From: Limnomonas spitsbergensis
Lineage: Eukaryota; Chlorophyta; Chlorophyceae; Chlamydomonadales
DNA: 64,000 nt
Assembly (NCBI GenBank): GCA_037349105.1
Contig: JAYJMM010000123.1
Location: 7,068,001-7,132,000, forward strand
Reading direction: 5' to 3'
Both the position numbers and the translations under genes were made by a program. Under the pieces are notes generated by a model. It ran no database searches and had not been told where the DNA came from. It saw nothing but the letters and a program-made list of their open reading frames with translations. This document shows positions 27,942 to 39,905 of this stretch, piece by piece; the stretch's first letter is position 1, and the number at the start of each line of letters is the position of its first letter.

Positions 27942-28980
27942 TTGACATGCTATGCATGCTGTTCACAGGGTAGAACGGAGCAGCCTCAAAAATCCAGGTC
28001 TGTAAGATGTCAAGCTTGCGACCAGCCCATCAGCTATGTCGAAGCCCTGAAGTGCTTGAACCGCTGCTGTCAGGACGAGTGCTGTGAAATATACGGCCAG
28101 TCTTGCCACAAGCAATGCACATGGGAGGTTGGTGCACCTCCCATGTGCATTACATGCGGCAAGGAATTGGGCGTGAAAGCACTGGCACGCTGTAGCAGCA
28201 GGGCCTGCAAGCCTGCGTGCTGCAGGAAAATGGGGATGGCCTGCACTTTGCATCGAGTCCTGGGAGAGGCGGGTGAGCAACAGGCTCGCTGCGCTGTCTG
28301 TGATGCTACCCTGGGCAGTGTGGCAGGCATGGCATGTGCCAACAGCACCTGCAACATGGCCTGCTGCCAGGCCACAGATACAGCCTGCTGTCCGCACGGC
28401 GTCAGCGGTGAGGAGGGCGAAGGGCAGGCTTCATGCGTGGTGTGCAAAGAGGAGCTTGGCATCGAGGCGGTGCATCGCTGCTTGAATGGCGCCTGCAACT
28501 TTTAGTGCTGCATGCGGGTGGGGCCTTCGTGCAAGCAACATGGTGTCGTGATTGCGGAGCAGGAGAAGGCGCCTGCAGCGTGCGTCATTTGTGCAGGACC
28601 TGTGAAGGTGACAGAAAGGAAAAAGTGCAAAAGCGGTGCATGCAGGATTGCCAGCGGCGAGGAGGTGGGTCAGCCCTGCAGGCATCATCGTGTCCTTCAA
28701 TCAGCTGTACCCTGTGTCATCTGCGCAGACTCTCTGGGCAAGGATGCATAACAGCGTTGCCGCAATAATGCGTGCCAACCTGCTTGCAGCAAGGCGGTTG
28801 GGCCGGCCTGCACTGAGCACGGCGTGGACGCTGATATGCTGCACTTCCAAGGCGCCATCTGCGTCATTTCTGCAGGTCCGATAAAGGCAACTGCAGCCAA
28901 ACTCTGCAAGAACAGCGCGTGCAAGGCTGTGTGTTGTAAGCAGGTGGGGACCTGCCATAACCTACTTCAAGCCTTCAAAA
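27942..28980 (+). pseudogene. Cys/His-rich seven-module protein, broken
   Basis: One frame, read through two stops (TAG at 28,503 and TAA at 28,749), encodes about seven imperfect modules of about 40-48 residues. Each follows a pattern like CxxC, 10-12 residues, C-x4-C-x3-CC, then C and often HGV. Examples are RCAVCDATLG, CNMACC, ACVICAGPVK and ICVISAGPIK. The spacing suggests repeated zinc-binding units of a kind I do not recognise. Neighbouring modules show different residues where the stops fall, so a Gln-reassigned code is not supported. The frame finally runs into a fragment of the B-box repeat at about 28,985. It is either a pseudogene or a gene whose introns I misread. Confidence 0.55.
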
Positions 28981-28984
28981 CATT

Positions 28985-29085
28985 AACCTCCCAGGTGGCA
29001 AAGATCCCCATATTTTTTTTGTAAAGACACAAAAAGAAGCCCGGGGAAGGTGGCAAAGATCCCCACCCTTTTTTTTGTTTTGTCG
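28985..29085. repeat. Tail fragments of the B-box repeat
   Basis: GGTGGCAAAGATCCCCA followed by a T run occurs twice (about 28,994 and 29,049). It is separated by AAGACACAAAAAGAAGCCCGGG, the same as the tail of the units at 24.4-25.2 kb and 57-58 kb. Confidence 0.7.
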
Positions 29086-29988
29086 AGTCGTGTTTGTGTG
29101 TAACGAGTGCAGGTGTGCCGTCGTGGGAGTCGTTGGGCCTGTGCTGGGGCACAGTGTAGCGCGTGTGCCTGTCGTAATATAATGGGTGTGACCCACGTGA
29201 CGGTTGTTGGGCAAGTCGAGGGGGAGAGTCGCGTGTTCCGGTCGACAGCGAGCTGACGGCTGGTGTGGTCAGGAGCTGGTCGGCTTGCGTCAACGGAGGG
29301 TCGGCGAGTTCTCGTTGTGCGAGCGAGCGAGCGTGGTGTTGACGCATTGATGATCATAATAGTTTGTGGCATCGATGATCATGATGACTAGTACAGTGCT
29401 CGCAGTGCATGTTAAGAACGGGGCATGCCCGGAGGGCATTGCTGAACGCTCGGCCGCATGGGGCTGGTAGGGCATGAGCAAGCTCAATTTCTGGTAGACC
29501 ATCCTCTGCCTGCCTACATTATTTCAAAGCCTGTTCCACGTACGCACGCTTTATGTCATCGTCTGACGCAGACTTGGTCAGCCCTAACGTCGAATAAGGG
29601 TCCTTTGCCGTGACATATGCTGCACAAGCCATGAGGAGGAGCGAAGCCTGTCCTCAAGGTGGGGCCTACAGGTATAATTATATGGAGGATGCTAGTGGAG
29701 TTGAGGTTCACACATGCCTCCCACTCCTGATGGGGCATGGTGTGCAGAGCCTGGCACCATTAGGCCGCCACGTGGATGATAAACAAGCCGATGGTTTGAC
29801 CAGGCATCGATGATACGAAAAGGGAGTGACATTCAGTCGTGTGCGGAGCTGCTTGCAAGGTATCGATCGTGTCGAGTCATCGATGTCACCCTCCTTTGCT
29901 CCGACCCTCTGAATCTAGGCTGCAGCTTGAAACTGTCATCTATATTGATGGGCTATATGATAATGTGCTTACTGCCCCGTACTTGCAG
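29086..29988. other. No gene recognised; upstream of the helical-repeat gene
   Basis: Only short overlapping frames are seen. The promoter and first exon of the following gene may lie here, but I cannot place them. Confidence 0.4.
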
Positions 29989-32900
29989 TCTAAGGAGACA
30001 GCCACCACCGCTGCCGCCGCTGCTGCTGATCCCGCTGCTCCTGTCCCGCCATCCGCAGCTCCTTTATTTCAGGGCAATGCCGCATGGCTTGCTTCACAGA
30101 GGTCTGCTGCCGAATGGGGTGCTTCGGAGAGAGATGGATTCGGATGCTGCGCGCACAGACGTTGCCTCGTCATCGTCCCGCTTGAGAGCAGCTGTATCCC
30201 ACCTTGAGGTTGCTGCGGCAACGGCTGCTGCTGCTGCTGCTGCCCCAACATCCGTGGCCACTGCTGCAGGTCAGGGCACCGCTGCGTGGTTTGCCTTGCA
30301 GAGGTCTGCTGCAGACTGGGTCACTCTGTTGGCTGAGATGGACCCTGCACGCATTCCACGCAAGGACACCGCCTATCCACCTCCTCTAGGGAAGCCAGCA
30401 ATGGCCAACCTGGCTCATGCCGTAGCGGCCTTGGGCAGCAAGGGTGCGCGTGTTCGTGGGAGATCTCTGCCAGTGATCCCAGGACGGCTGCACGCTAAGC
30501 CAGCAGCCTCGTCGCTGCTGACGTCCCTCTCATCTATCCGCTTGAGCGGCGTCGGTACCCCAGGGGCCCTAGACTCCGAGGCGACCCAGCTCCTAGATCT
30601 CGGATCGACACTGTCCACAGATCTCCGGCGCAGAAGTCGACAGGACAAGGGTGCCGTCGGACAGGATCAGGTTTCAGGGCCGGAAACTCAGCTGGGTGTA
30701 GAGCCAGCAGCGCAGCAGCCGCCCACAGCCGTGGGGCCGGCAGAGGTCTTGGAGGCGTTGGAGGCTGTGGCACCTTCGCAAAGCGCACAGCTGCTTCAGC
30801 TACAGGCCAGGGGTCAGGAGCTTGAAGGCAGGCTCCTTCAGGTGAGCGTGGGGGCTCTTAGACCTCGTCCAAAGGGCATGCTGAACATGTTTGTTTCGGA
30901 CCGTTTGTTCTGGACCGTTTGTTCTGGACGGTTTGTTCTGGACGGTTTGTTCTGGACCGTTTGTTCTGGACCGTTTGTTCTGGACCGTTTGTTCTGGACG
31001 GTTTGTTCTGGACAGTCTTTTGACTCCTCCGGCATCTGTGGCATCTCTCTCGGTGTTTAGCATGCAGGCGCTGCTTCCAAGCTTCGGTTGGCAATGTTAG
31101 CAGCACGTGCTGTATATGAAATATTCCGAGGAGCGCCTCTTGTTGATGTTTAGAGTTTTCTGGGGCCTCCTTAAGTTCCTATGAAAATGGCGGGGCTGCA
31201 TTGTGCAACAAGGATGCCATGTTGTCATGTTTTGATGGGAAGTATGACTCCCCCGGCACTCGTCTGTATTGATAGTATGCATCAATCATGAATCGCGGCT
31301 GAACCCTAAATGGACAAGTGTTACCAGGGTGTGGGACGGAGTAATCACAGCATTGGGTCTGGGCAATGATTGCTCTTCTCCTTGCTCTCCACCGGTTCAT
31401 TACGCACTGCTGCTGTTGCTGATGTGTTTTGTTCTTGTTTCAGGAGCTAGCCTGGTCGAGTCTGCAGGAGGTGGCGCGGGTGCTCCTGGCGTTGGAAAGT
31501 GTGAACTTGCAGCTGTCGGCAGGTGACAGCCGTGCGGGAGGGGGGGGGGGGGGGTAGGGGAGCGGGGATGGAGGGGAGGGAAGGGGGGGGGAGGGGAGAC
31601 AGGGAAGGGGAGGAGGGTGTGGAGGGGAGGAGGAAGGGGATAAGGGATGGAGAGGAGGGGCGGGGGGAGGGAAGGGGGGAGGTGAGGTTGGAGGATAGGG
31701 AATGAGGAGGGAGGGAGGAAGAGATGGGAGATGGGGGGAGGGGAGGGGAGAGATCGAAGGAGAGGAGGGTTTAGGGTTTAGGGTTTACACACGCACACGC
31801 GAACACGCACGCAGAGGAAGCAGGCAAGCAGGGGGATTGGGCGGGCCGTGCGGGGGCTCGGGCGCGACTCACAAACCTGCCAGGAGGACGCTCATCAGCC
31901 GACGCCCCTGCCCGCTCAGCCTCCTGGGCAGCCGTTGTTGACTACGTCGCGCGAGCCTGCGTGCGGCTTAGGTATGAGGTGTGGGCCCTCGACCTCGAGG
32001 AGTCGGCTTGCGTGGTGTCTGCCTGTGCCAGGTGCGCACATGTCGACCCGCCGCTACTGGACGCCCTCGCTAAGAGGCTGGCCGACGGCATCCGAGCGGA
32101 AGGGACAGGCTGGCTCGCCAGGCTCGCCGTGCACGACGCTGGAGGGCCAGCGATGCGGGAGGCGGCCCCCTCGTCTGCGTCTCCAGACAATGCGGCGGTG
32201 GCTGCGGCGGCAGGGCGCGTTGCCAGCAACCAGCCGTTGCATGTGTCCACGAGTGCCACGGTCAAGTCTGCTGAGTTTCTGTTGCAGATCCTGCAGGTGA
32301 TCTGTTCATGCAATCATTGGGGTATACCAACAAGAGGGTGAGGCCGGGACTGTTGTTAATTGTATCTTAAGGTACTAAGCAGTGCAAGTGTTTCTTTTTT
32401 CCGGCTACAAGCCTGCCGTCGGGAGGCTGCCCTGCGGCCGCCAAAGGCCGGATTGAGACCAAACCTGGACCGGCCTGCGGCTGGTGGCCAAAGCAGCATA
32501 CTTGGCCGCAAATGGGGCCTCCGGCCAGAAACTCGAGGTTAGCTGACATGTCGCTGAGTCACGAAAAAAGAACGCTGAGTGGTGTACGTGCAGTAGTGTA
32601 GGGTTGAGGGTTTGGGTAAAGGGTTTAGGGTACCGCACTTGATTTGTAGGCGCACTTCGGGTGCACCAGATTAACTTTGAATATGGCAGGACACTGGGAG
32701 GCCACCACTGGGCTCATGGGGACCATGCCTTGACCGGCCTACGGCTGATGTCCCAACCGAGCTTGCTGCATCAAGCCCCCCAAGCCGCCACACCGGGATA
32801 TGAAGTTGGGTACCAAAATTGGACCAGCCTGCGGCCTGTGGCCCATGCAAGCCCTCCAAGTTGTTATACTGGGATGTAGTTGCGGGTGTGGCTGAAGCAA

Positions 32901-35200
32901 CCTTCAAAATACATTGGCTAAGGTAGCGCCGATTGGGTCTGGAACAGGGGGGGATGAGGAAGGAGTGGAGAGGGGAGGGGGGAAGGAAGCTTCCATTTTG
33001 GTTGAGAGTGAGGTGAGTATGGGTGAAGCAGGCCCATGGTAGCTCACCTAGTTCAACTGCCGAACAGGTGGCTTCCTTTATCCACGCCTCAGGGCGTATC
33101 GTTAATTTATCTAAGAAGCTGGCCCCAGCGGCCCGGCCGCAAATTATATTTGTTGCTGGGCGCCTTATGAGACTGGGTCCCCCAAAATCTCTTCAGTGAT
33201 TTCCATGCTTGCTTGTAAATAAGTTACCATCCTCTTGGTTATTTCCCCATGGTGAAATTTCCTCCATAATTCGCGATGAAGCTTTGTGCCATGCGCACTC
33301 CTGCGCCATGCTGCCTCATGCACTTGGTTCACGTCAGTCATGCGAAACAGAGGTACCCCACCTTGTACAGTCGCAAGAGGGCTAGTGTTGGGCCTGAGTG
33401 TTATGGGGGCTCTATCTCTTCCCCTTAACCTCTTTTCCTTCCTCTGGGATATGCAAGGGTTGGGGTACCCACCTCCTGGACAGGTGGAAACCCTGAATAC
33501 CCCACCCCAAGAGGGTTAAGGGTTTAGGGTCCCCCCCCACACACAAATGCTGCCTCATGCAGGGCTATGACACACTGGGCCAAAGGTCCGAGCTGCTCCA
33601 GCAAGCTGCAGCAGAGGCCTTTGTCGGGCCCGTTCCCGCATCGGGCCCACGGCCCACTCCCGCCCCCGTCAAACGCTGAGATTGGCATGATGAGGACCTG
33701 TATGAATCCTCCCCGGGGCCAGTGGTCTCGTTGCGATGCCCGCCCCGCCGCCGCTGCTGCACTGCTTTACACCGCGGCAACTGGTGGAGGTCGTGTCGGT
33801 GTTCAGCCCTCCAGAAGTTGCAGCGCCGAGCAGAGTCAAGGCTGCAGGTTTCAAGGTAAGAGGTGCCCCCTAGGCTAAGGGCCTGCCGGCGGATGCTGCC
33901 TGGGGAGCAGTGCCTGAGTTGCAGATCCCACCTGTGGGGGGGTCTGCGTCTGTCCTCGCTCCCGCTTCCTCTTCAGAAGAAACGACTAAGGGAGCTGCCC
34001 GGAAGCTGCCCCAACCGCTGCCACTGTGGCGACGCCGCCTTCTGGCGGTCGCGATGGACCGCCTGGTGGAGGAGATGGCGGCGGCGGGTATGGACCCGCG
34101 GGACTGGTTCGCAGCGCAGCAGCAGCAGCAGCGCGGGATCGGAGAGCGGGCAGATGCGCCGTCACCGGCGCCCGAGCGCTCCGCAACCAGCGCAGACGCG
34201 TCCTTGGCATCACCGACCCCGGCCGCGTCCCCGTTCTTGATGCACACGGAGGCGGCCGCAGGTGGGGCGGGCGTTGAGGAGCACAGCGGCAGCGGCTTTG
34301 GGGGCGAAGACATGGGCGGTGGCTGCTCTACGTGGCACCTGAGCCTTCTCAGTCAAGGCCTGGCCCGCCCACCCCACGGCCCCTACAATGCAGGTTCGTT
34401 ACTGCAATTACTGATATTGGTATGGCACATGCTTCCAGAGTGGAGGGGTTGAAAGCAATTGGCGGCCACCCTACAGCCTCTCCTCAATGCAGGTTCGTTA
34501 TTGCATATCCTGATACTGGTATGCAGGTATGCTACATCCTTCCATAGGAGCGGGTTAAAGAGGAATTAGCTGCGCACCCTGCGGCTCCTACTCAGGTTCG
34601 TTACTGCATGTACTGATATAAGGAATCGGTATATCGTTGTATTTGGAATATATTTGTAAATATACCGTAAGGAATGGGTGTCCGTATCCTTGGTAAATCC
34701 TTGTAAATATTAGGACACCGATTCCTCATATTTTGAATATCCTTGTAAATGTAAGGAATGGGTGTCCTTCTATTTGGAATACCCCCCAAAAGATTGGCAA
34801 CTACTGCTGTGCTTGCAGGGAGGCCACCTGCTGACTGCCTCCGAAGGCGTCCATCTGGCTGAAGTCCTGTCCCGTTCAGGCGCAGAGCACGCAGCGCTGT
34901 TCACACAAATCGTATCGCTCTCTGCCTCCGCACCAACGACAGACCTCGGCCCCCGAGAGCTCGCGTCGATGCTCCGCGACGCGGAGACGATGAGCCGGGT
35001 GGGCGGGTGGGCGGGCGGCGGCGGCGAGGCAGGGTGACATCGACAGGAGCATCTCCCTGCTGCTGGCGCTGGCTCCCAAGGTGCTGTCCAGCCCTGCGAG
35101 CCTGGTGGCGGATCCGGAGACCCCGTTGGTGCTGGTAGAGGCCTGCAGAAAGCTCCGAGTCGGGCGCAGGCAGCAGATGGCGCCGGCAGGGCTGTCATTG
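29989..35200 (+). CDS. Spliced helical-repeat protein, OPR/RAP/FASTK-like, 3' end lost
   Basis: Exons visible by splice sites and content: about 29,989-30,841 (donor CAG|GTGAGC); 31,444-31,522 (79 nt, phase 0 in, phase 1 out); 31,884-32,296 (phase matches, donor CAG|GTGATC); from 33,563; about 33,700-33,855 (donor AAG|GTAAGA); about 33,910-34,390; 34,819-34,998; from 35,032 into the CCCTG array. Segments such as SLQEVARVLLALESVNLQL, LEESACVVSACARCAHVD, QGYDTLGQRSELLQQAAA and PRELASMLRDAE resemble the short helical repeats of algal organellar RNA-binding proteins. The first exon needs a frame change near 30,130, and the exon at 33,563 meets a TGA unless spliced earlier. The model is therefore approximate and the gene may be dead. 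Its C-terminus is replaced by the array. Confidence 0.5.
30886..31016. repeat. 15-bp minisatellite in intron
   Basis: The unit GTTTGTTCTGGACCG (or GGACGG) repeats about eight times just inside the intron after the exon ending at 30,841. Confidence 0.9.
31535..31790. repeat. G/A-only tract ending in telomere-like TTTAGGG repeats
   Basis: An almost pure purine strand (GGGGAGGGGAGG-like) of about 230 bp ends in about two and a half units of TTTAGGG at 31,768-31,787. Isolated AGGGTTTAGGGT motifs recur at about 32,625 and 33,510. TTTAGGG is the plant and many-green-algae telomere repeat. The tract lies in an intron. Confidence 0.7.
32297..33562. other. Long intron of the helical-repeat gene
   Basis: It starts GTGATC after the exon ending at 32,296 and ends GCAG before GGCTATGAC. 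It contains two related blocks with CGGCCTACGGC/CAGCCTGCGGC at about 32,735 and 32,822, a G-rich stretch near 32,945, and single telomere-like motifs. No separate gene is seen. Confidence 0.5.
34617..34783. repeat. Small inverted-repeat element around GGAATCGGT
   Basis: AAGGAATCGGT, AAGGAATGGGTGTCC and the complementary ACACCGATTCCT recur with TTGTAAATAT spacers and can fold back. A related fragment (ACCGATTCCTTG ... GAGGAATCGGT) lies at 44,461-44,528 directly after the CAGGG array. It is probably a short non-autonomous element in an intron. Confidence 0.5.
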
Positions 35201-35950
35201 CCCTGCCCTGCCCTGCCCTGCCCTGCCCTGCCCTGCCCTGCCCTGCCCTGCCCTGCCCTGCCCTGCCCTGCCCTGCCCTGCCCTGCCCTGCCCTGCCCTG
35301 CCCTGCCCTGCCCTGCCCTGCCCTGCCCTGCCCTGCCCTGCCCTGCCCTGCCCTGCCCTGCCCTGCCCTGCCCTGCCCTGCCCTGCCCTGCCCTGCCCTG
35401 CCCTGCCCTGCCCTGCCCTGCCCTGCCCTGCCCTGCCCTGCCCTGCCCTGCCCTGCCCTGCCCTGCCCTGCCCTGCCCTGCCCTGCCCTGCCCTGCCCTG
35501 CCCTGCCCTGCCCTGCCCTGCCCTGCCCTGCCCTGCCCTGCCCTGCCCTGCCCTGCCCTGCCCTGCCCTGCCCTGCCCTGCCCTGCCCTGCCCTGCCCTG
35601 CCCTGCCCTGCCCTGCCCTGCCCTGCCCTGCCCTGCCCTGCCCTGCCCTGCCCTGCCCTGCCCTGCCCTGCCCTGCCCTGCCCTGCCCTGCCCTGCCCTG
35701 CCCTGCCCTGCCCTGCCCTGCCCTGCCCTGCCCTGCCCTGCCCTGCCCTGCCCTGCCCTGCCCTGCCCTGCCCTGCCCTGCCCTGCCCTGCCCTGCCCTG
35801 CCCTGCCCTGCCCTGCCCTGCCCTGCCCTGCCCTGCCCTGCCCTGCCCTGCCCTGCCCTGCCCTGCCCTGCCCTGCCCTGCCCTGCCCTGCCCTGCCTTG
35901 CCCTGCCCTGCCCTGCCCTGCCCTGCCTTGCCCTGCCCTGCCCTGCCCTG
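35201..35950. repeat. Pentanucleotide array (CCCTG)150
   Basis: About 750 bp of uninterrupted CCCTG with two CCTTG variants near the right end (about 35,896 and 35,926), followed by TCCTG units. Because 5 is not a multiple of 3 and no frame has a stop, both strands are open throughout, reading PALPC or GQGRA. The array lies between the helical-repeat gene and a mariner-like fragment. Confidence 0.98.
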
Positions 35951-36715
35951 ATCTGTCCTGTCCTGTCCTGTCCTGTGGTGGTCTTCTGGCTGCTCGTGCC
36001 TGCCACAAAGTGAAGCTTGCTGATTCCCTACTTGCAGATGCCCGCATACACGTTGAGGACCAGGGGGTGATTTGGAGAGGCTTCCTCACGTACCGCTCTC
36101 TCACCCTCACCCTCCTCGCCCCAGGACACAGGCTGCACCTTCACCCCTGGGTAGGTAAATGGAAACTTCTTCCGGTCAGTGAAGAGGATGTGGCTCCAGT
36201 CCCTTCCCTTGCTGGCTTTGCAGAAGTCTAGCCGCTTATGTCGAGTTGACCCCGAAAGCTGCTTCCTAGGCGCACCCCGCAGAGCCCCATGGGAGCATAT
36301 GAGGCCCTGAAATGCAATAATTTTAGGGATGCCAATTTTGTGCTCTCGAGTAGCCATGCCTTATTTCGCTTTGCGTAGGTGTTGTACTTCCCTAGGGCAC
36401 GCCCACCATGTGTGTGCATGGTCCGGGTCACACTGATGATGTTCAAGACCTGCGAGCTTTTCTTCCGGGTACAGGGCGGGTCAGATGTATCTACACGTTT
36501 TAGGGGTACTGAGGTTTGACCCGCCGTCCCACCTGGTTCACACTAGCAGTACCAACTGCCATTTAAAGTAATCTCTCTAGGAACTGCCTCGATCGACCTG
36601 GTGTGTTGCTACATCGTCAAGTGTTGTAATCAGCTTGTCATACACGGTTTATTGAGGCATGTTGGGGTATCATTTGAATCCGAATGGCAATTGGATGCAA
36701 AAAACTGCCCGTTGG
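35951..36715 (-). mobile_element. Mariner-like element fragment, internally deleted
   Basis: On the - strand, 36,357-36,028 encodes RGAPRKQLSGSTRHKRL, DWSHILFTDRKKF and VLNVYAGIC, matching the transposase at 42,491 onward. The DNA-binding half is missing: the sequence joins ICSHGA directly to LRGAPRK, where the other copy has about 370 bp more. It too abuts the pentanucleotide array. A non-coding flank to 36,715 is shared with 42,075-42,330. Confidence 0.8.
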
Positions 36716-37333
36716 GTACAAAACTTGCGGCGGCTAAGCCTGAAAAGTGGCCAAAATCCGGCCAAGGTAGAGCCTTAAGTTGGTGTAGGTAAGGCATAGA
36801 CGGAGGCATCGCCGTCATCCCTGGGTCATTTGGCCAATCCAACATGCAGATATGGCCTTCCATGTGGCCCACATCAGGGCTGTCTTTGATGGATTGGAAT
36901 TTACTCCAAACCTGCCTGATTGCTATGATGTCTGGCGATTCAGAGAGCCTGAGAGAAGCTCATTAAGACTGCCCACCCAATTTGTGCACCATTCCCCACT
37001 CCCGAGGCTGCAAATTTGGGGCAAAGGTGGCTTGTCAGGAAGCCATGCCCCTTGCCCCATGCAGCCCCTCAGCCATGCAAGCTCCCATATCACTGCCACT
37101 GAGTTCCAGAATGCCGAGAAGAAGTCAGGGATCCACTCTTTATTCACACATCTTGATGTTCATGTCCTTTATTCCAGGCCCCCCTTCTTATCTGAGCTGA
37201 GCCAGTCAGATCTGCCGAGGACTGGTTTTGCGAGAGGATGGAAACAAACAACACTGGTGGTTTCAGAGCCAGAACCCTAGGCTTTACATCAGGTAATACT
37301 TCAGCTATGGAGGCCAGCATTGCAATATAACAT

Positions 37334-37815
37334 TGATGCAGGGCAGTATAGACAATAATGCCCTTACTTGTATCTCTTATCTGTCAATGCTGAGAGAGGA
37401 AGCGGAGACCGGGAGTCGGGAACACGGTGGAGAATCGCTAATTACATCTTGATACAATCGGTAAAGCAACAGAGTCGGCATACAATAAGATCACGAATCA
37501 ACAGAGTCTCAGAATAAGAAGACATGGCAGACAAGGCATGCCCTAGTATGTGACAAATCAGAATTACTACCACGCATAGTAGAGTCATGGGCACATTCAT
37601 AGTGTCATGGCTAGCGTGTCACTAGTCATGGCAACTAAAGTAATCACATAACTTCGGAAGGAAGGTACTTAAAACAAACACACACGGAAACGAGCTTCAA
37701 TCCGCACATAGTAATATGCGATTAGTACTAGCATGACTAAAAGCATAGCTTCCTAGCTACCATCTCTGACAAGCATTAGTTAGCATGGCACTTGCTAGGT
37801 GCCAGCTCTGTTACA
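37334..37815. mobile_element. Solo LTR with target-site duplication
   Basis: A 482-bp insert begins TGATGCAGGG and ends CTCTGTTACA, and is flanked on both sides by AACAT (37,329-37,333 and 37,816-37,820). The duplicated locus has a single AACAT at 20,059-20,063 with identical flanks, which is the empty site. TG...CA ends plus a 5-bp duplication define an LTR insertion reduced to one LTR by recombination. It is not related to the LTRs of elements 2 and 3 as far as I can see. Confidence 0.9.
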
Positions 37816-37830
37816 AACATCCTCAAGAAA

Positions 37831-39905
37831 TTAGTTCACTTTTGCGAATATGACCACGCTGCCTTGGGTGGAACCGGTGCAGGTTGCCACATTAGAGGCA
37901 AGATTGGGAGATATGTAAGACGACCCGCCGCCCCCATGTCGGCTTTCAGAACCGTCCCCTCCCAAATACCCGCCACCCCCGCCGTACGACGTACCAAATC
38001 CGTCCCCACCACCTCCAAAACCCCCGAAACCATACTTTCCAGAGCCACCATGCCCTCCAAGATTCAGTATTGCGCCCCCTCCTCCTAGGATCCCGATAGC
38101 ATCGCCTCCGCTGCTGTAGAGGCCTCCCCCACCGGAACCACCGCCACTTGCGATGCCTCCCAGCGTTAGGTCAGAGGTCTTAAGGGAGCACAGTTCTGTG
38201 GTCGCAGACTGGGTGAGGGAGGCATAGCAGCCGCAAATTCCACCGCCTCCTCCGCCGGCAATGAGCAGACTGTCACTGCCAAAAATATGCACCCATGAAG
38301 CGCCGCCGCCGCCCACTTCAGTTTCAGAAGACCCACGCTGCCCAACCATCACAACCAGGGTGGTGCCAGAAGACAGGTAGAAGTCCGCCTGAACTACAGC
38401 ACCATTGCCGTAGTAGGAGGCACCGCCCGAAGCGCCTGAAGCGACAATTGTGTAGCGTCCGCTTGCAATGACATTGAATAATTGGCTTCCGTTCGACGAG
38501 TACCAGTAGGTGACTATGCTGCTTGACAGGTTAGTGTAATGAGTAGTGCATTGGCCCCTTGTGGGGCCGGTCATGCCGGTCTGGCCACATGCAGTCATGG
38601 TCACAGCATCAGCTGGGAAGGAGGTTTGGGGCAGGCAAGTGGGTGGGGTCCCACAGGGGGCTGGAGGGGAAGGAGAGGGGGAAGGCGGGGAGGGGAAGGA
38701 GAGGGGGAAGGCGGGGAGGGGGAAGGAGAGGGGGGAGGCGGGGAGGGGGAAGGAGAGGGGGGAGGCGGGGAGGGGGAAGGAGGAGGAGGGCTCGGCGATG
38801 GGGGCAGGGAGGGGGAAGGAGAGGGGGAAGGCGGGGAGGGGGGAGGAGAGGGGGGAGGCGGGGAGGGGGAAGGAGGAGGAGGGCTCGGCGATGGGGGCAG
38901 GGGGGGGGAAGGAGAGGGGGAAGGCGGGGAGGGGGAAGGAGAGGGGGGAGGCGGGGAGGGGGAAGGAGGAGGAGGGCTCGGCGATGGGGGCAGGGGGGGG
39001 GGAGGGTTGGGGAGAGGGGGGGGAAGGATTTGGAGGGCTTAAGATGAAGGTGGGAGGGTGGGAAGGGGAAGGTGGAGGGACAGGAGGAAAGGGAGGGGAG
39101 GGTTGAGGTGGGATGGGCGACGGCTGTGGAGGCAATGGGGGAGGAGAAGGAGGGGGCTCTGGCGATGGTGGTGGAGGGGGGAGTGAAGTGGGGGGGGCGG
39201 GAAGAAGTGGAGAAGGAGGAGAGGGGGGGAGCGGCATGGGGAGGAAGGGGGGGGAAGGTTTGCTTGACGGTATCTGTGGAGGGACCGGGATAGGTGGTGG
39301 GGGAGGTGAAAACAAAAATCCAGGAGGGTTCGGAGGTGGTGAGGGTGGGGTGGAGGGTGGGAGCGGTGAAGGCGGAGAGGGAGGTGGCGGAGAAGGAGGA
39401 AATTGAGCAATTCGCTGGCCAAACATAGACGACTTGCGGTTGCTGTCCTTAGGATTGAAAGCATCGTTGGGCCACCACTTGTCGCCAAACCAGGATGTGT
39501 ATGTCCAAAAGGTTATGGGGAGGCAGGTGGTAAAAGTGGCGCAGTCTTCTTTTTCCCAGAAAAGAACAGGGTTCATTGATGGGGATCTCTGAAAGAAGAG
39601 AAGGCTGCCGGACATGCCCAGGGAGACGCAGGCATGGAACTCAACTATCACATAGTCGGTTCCTCTTGTGCCGGGGAAAAAGTTGCTGGCCGACGGCCAT
39701 CCACCAGGGTAGATGGCGCGGATGAAGATGGGGGCAGAGGGGATGTTGATTGGGCTCGAGGGCACTTCGAACAGCTGGGCAAAGGCGTCCCGGGCATCGA
39801 CCATAAAGTCAGCCATGATGTTGGCGCTGGCGATGATGGAAGCGTAGCTGACGTTGAAAGTCACCATGAAGGCCATGGTGGTGTTCTGCACTTGCGCCGA
39901 GATAC
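37831..39905 (-). CDS. Wall-protein paralogue lacking its signal-peptide exon
   Basis: Paralogue of the gene at 20,074-22,671: the same N-terminal domain, a longer Pro-rich rod, a Cys region (CGTPPTCLPQTSF) and a Gly-rich domain (LLIAGGGGGGICGCYASL). The acceptor corresponding to exon 2 is kept (TAG before GTATCTCGG, about 39,905). Past 40,434 the sequence is unrelated and no signal-peptide exon is visible. The rod gained repeats of a PAPIAEPSSSFPLPASPL-like unit. The open frame of 686 codons is intact, so it is either recently copied and not yet decayed, or expressed from a new 5' exon. Confidence 0.7.

Noticed and set aside
28500..28755. Stop-codon reassignment (TAG/TAA as Gln) to rescue the Cys-rich gene and pol
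   Set aside because: At the stop positions related modules show Ala, Val or Leu, and in pol the likely original residues vary (for example Cys at a TGA). The stops look like independent mutations.
35081..36110. Long open frames on both strands reading PALPC or GQGRA (also 42,884-44,514)
   Set aside because: They are a by-product of a stop-free pentanucleotide array and not conserved proteins. Only the short parts outside the arrays carry recognisable coding.
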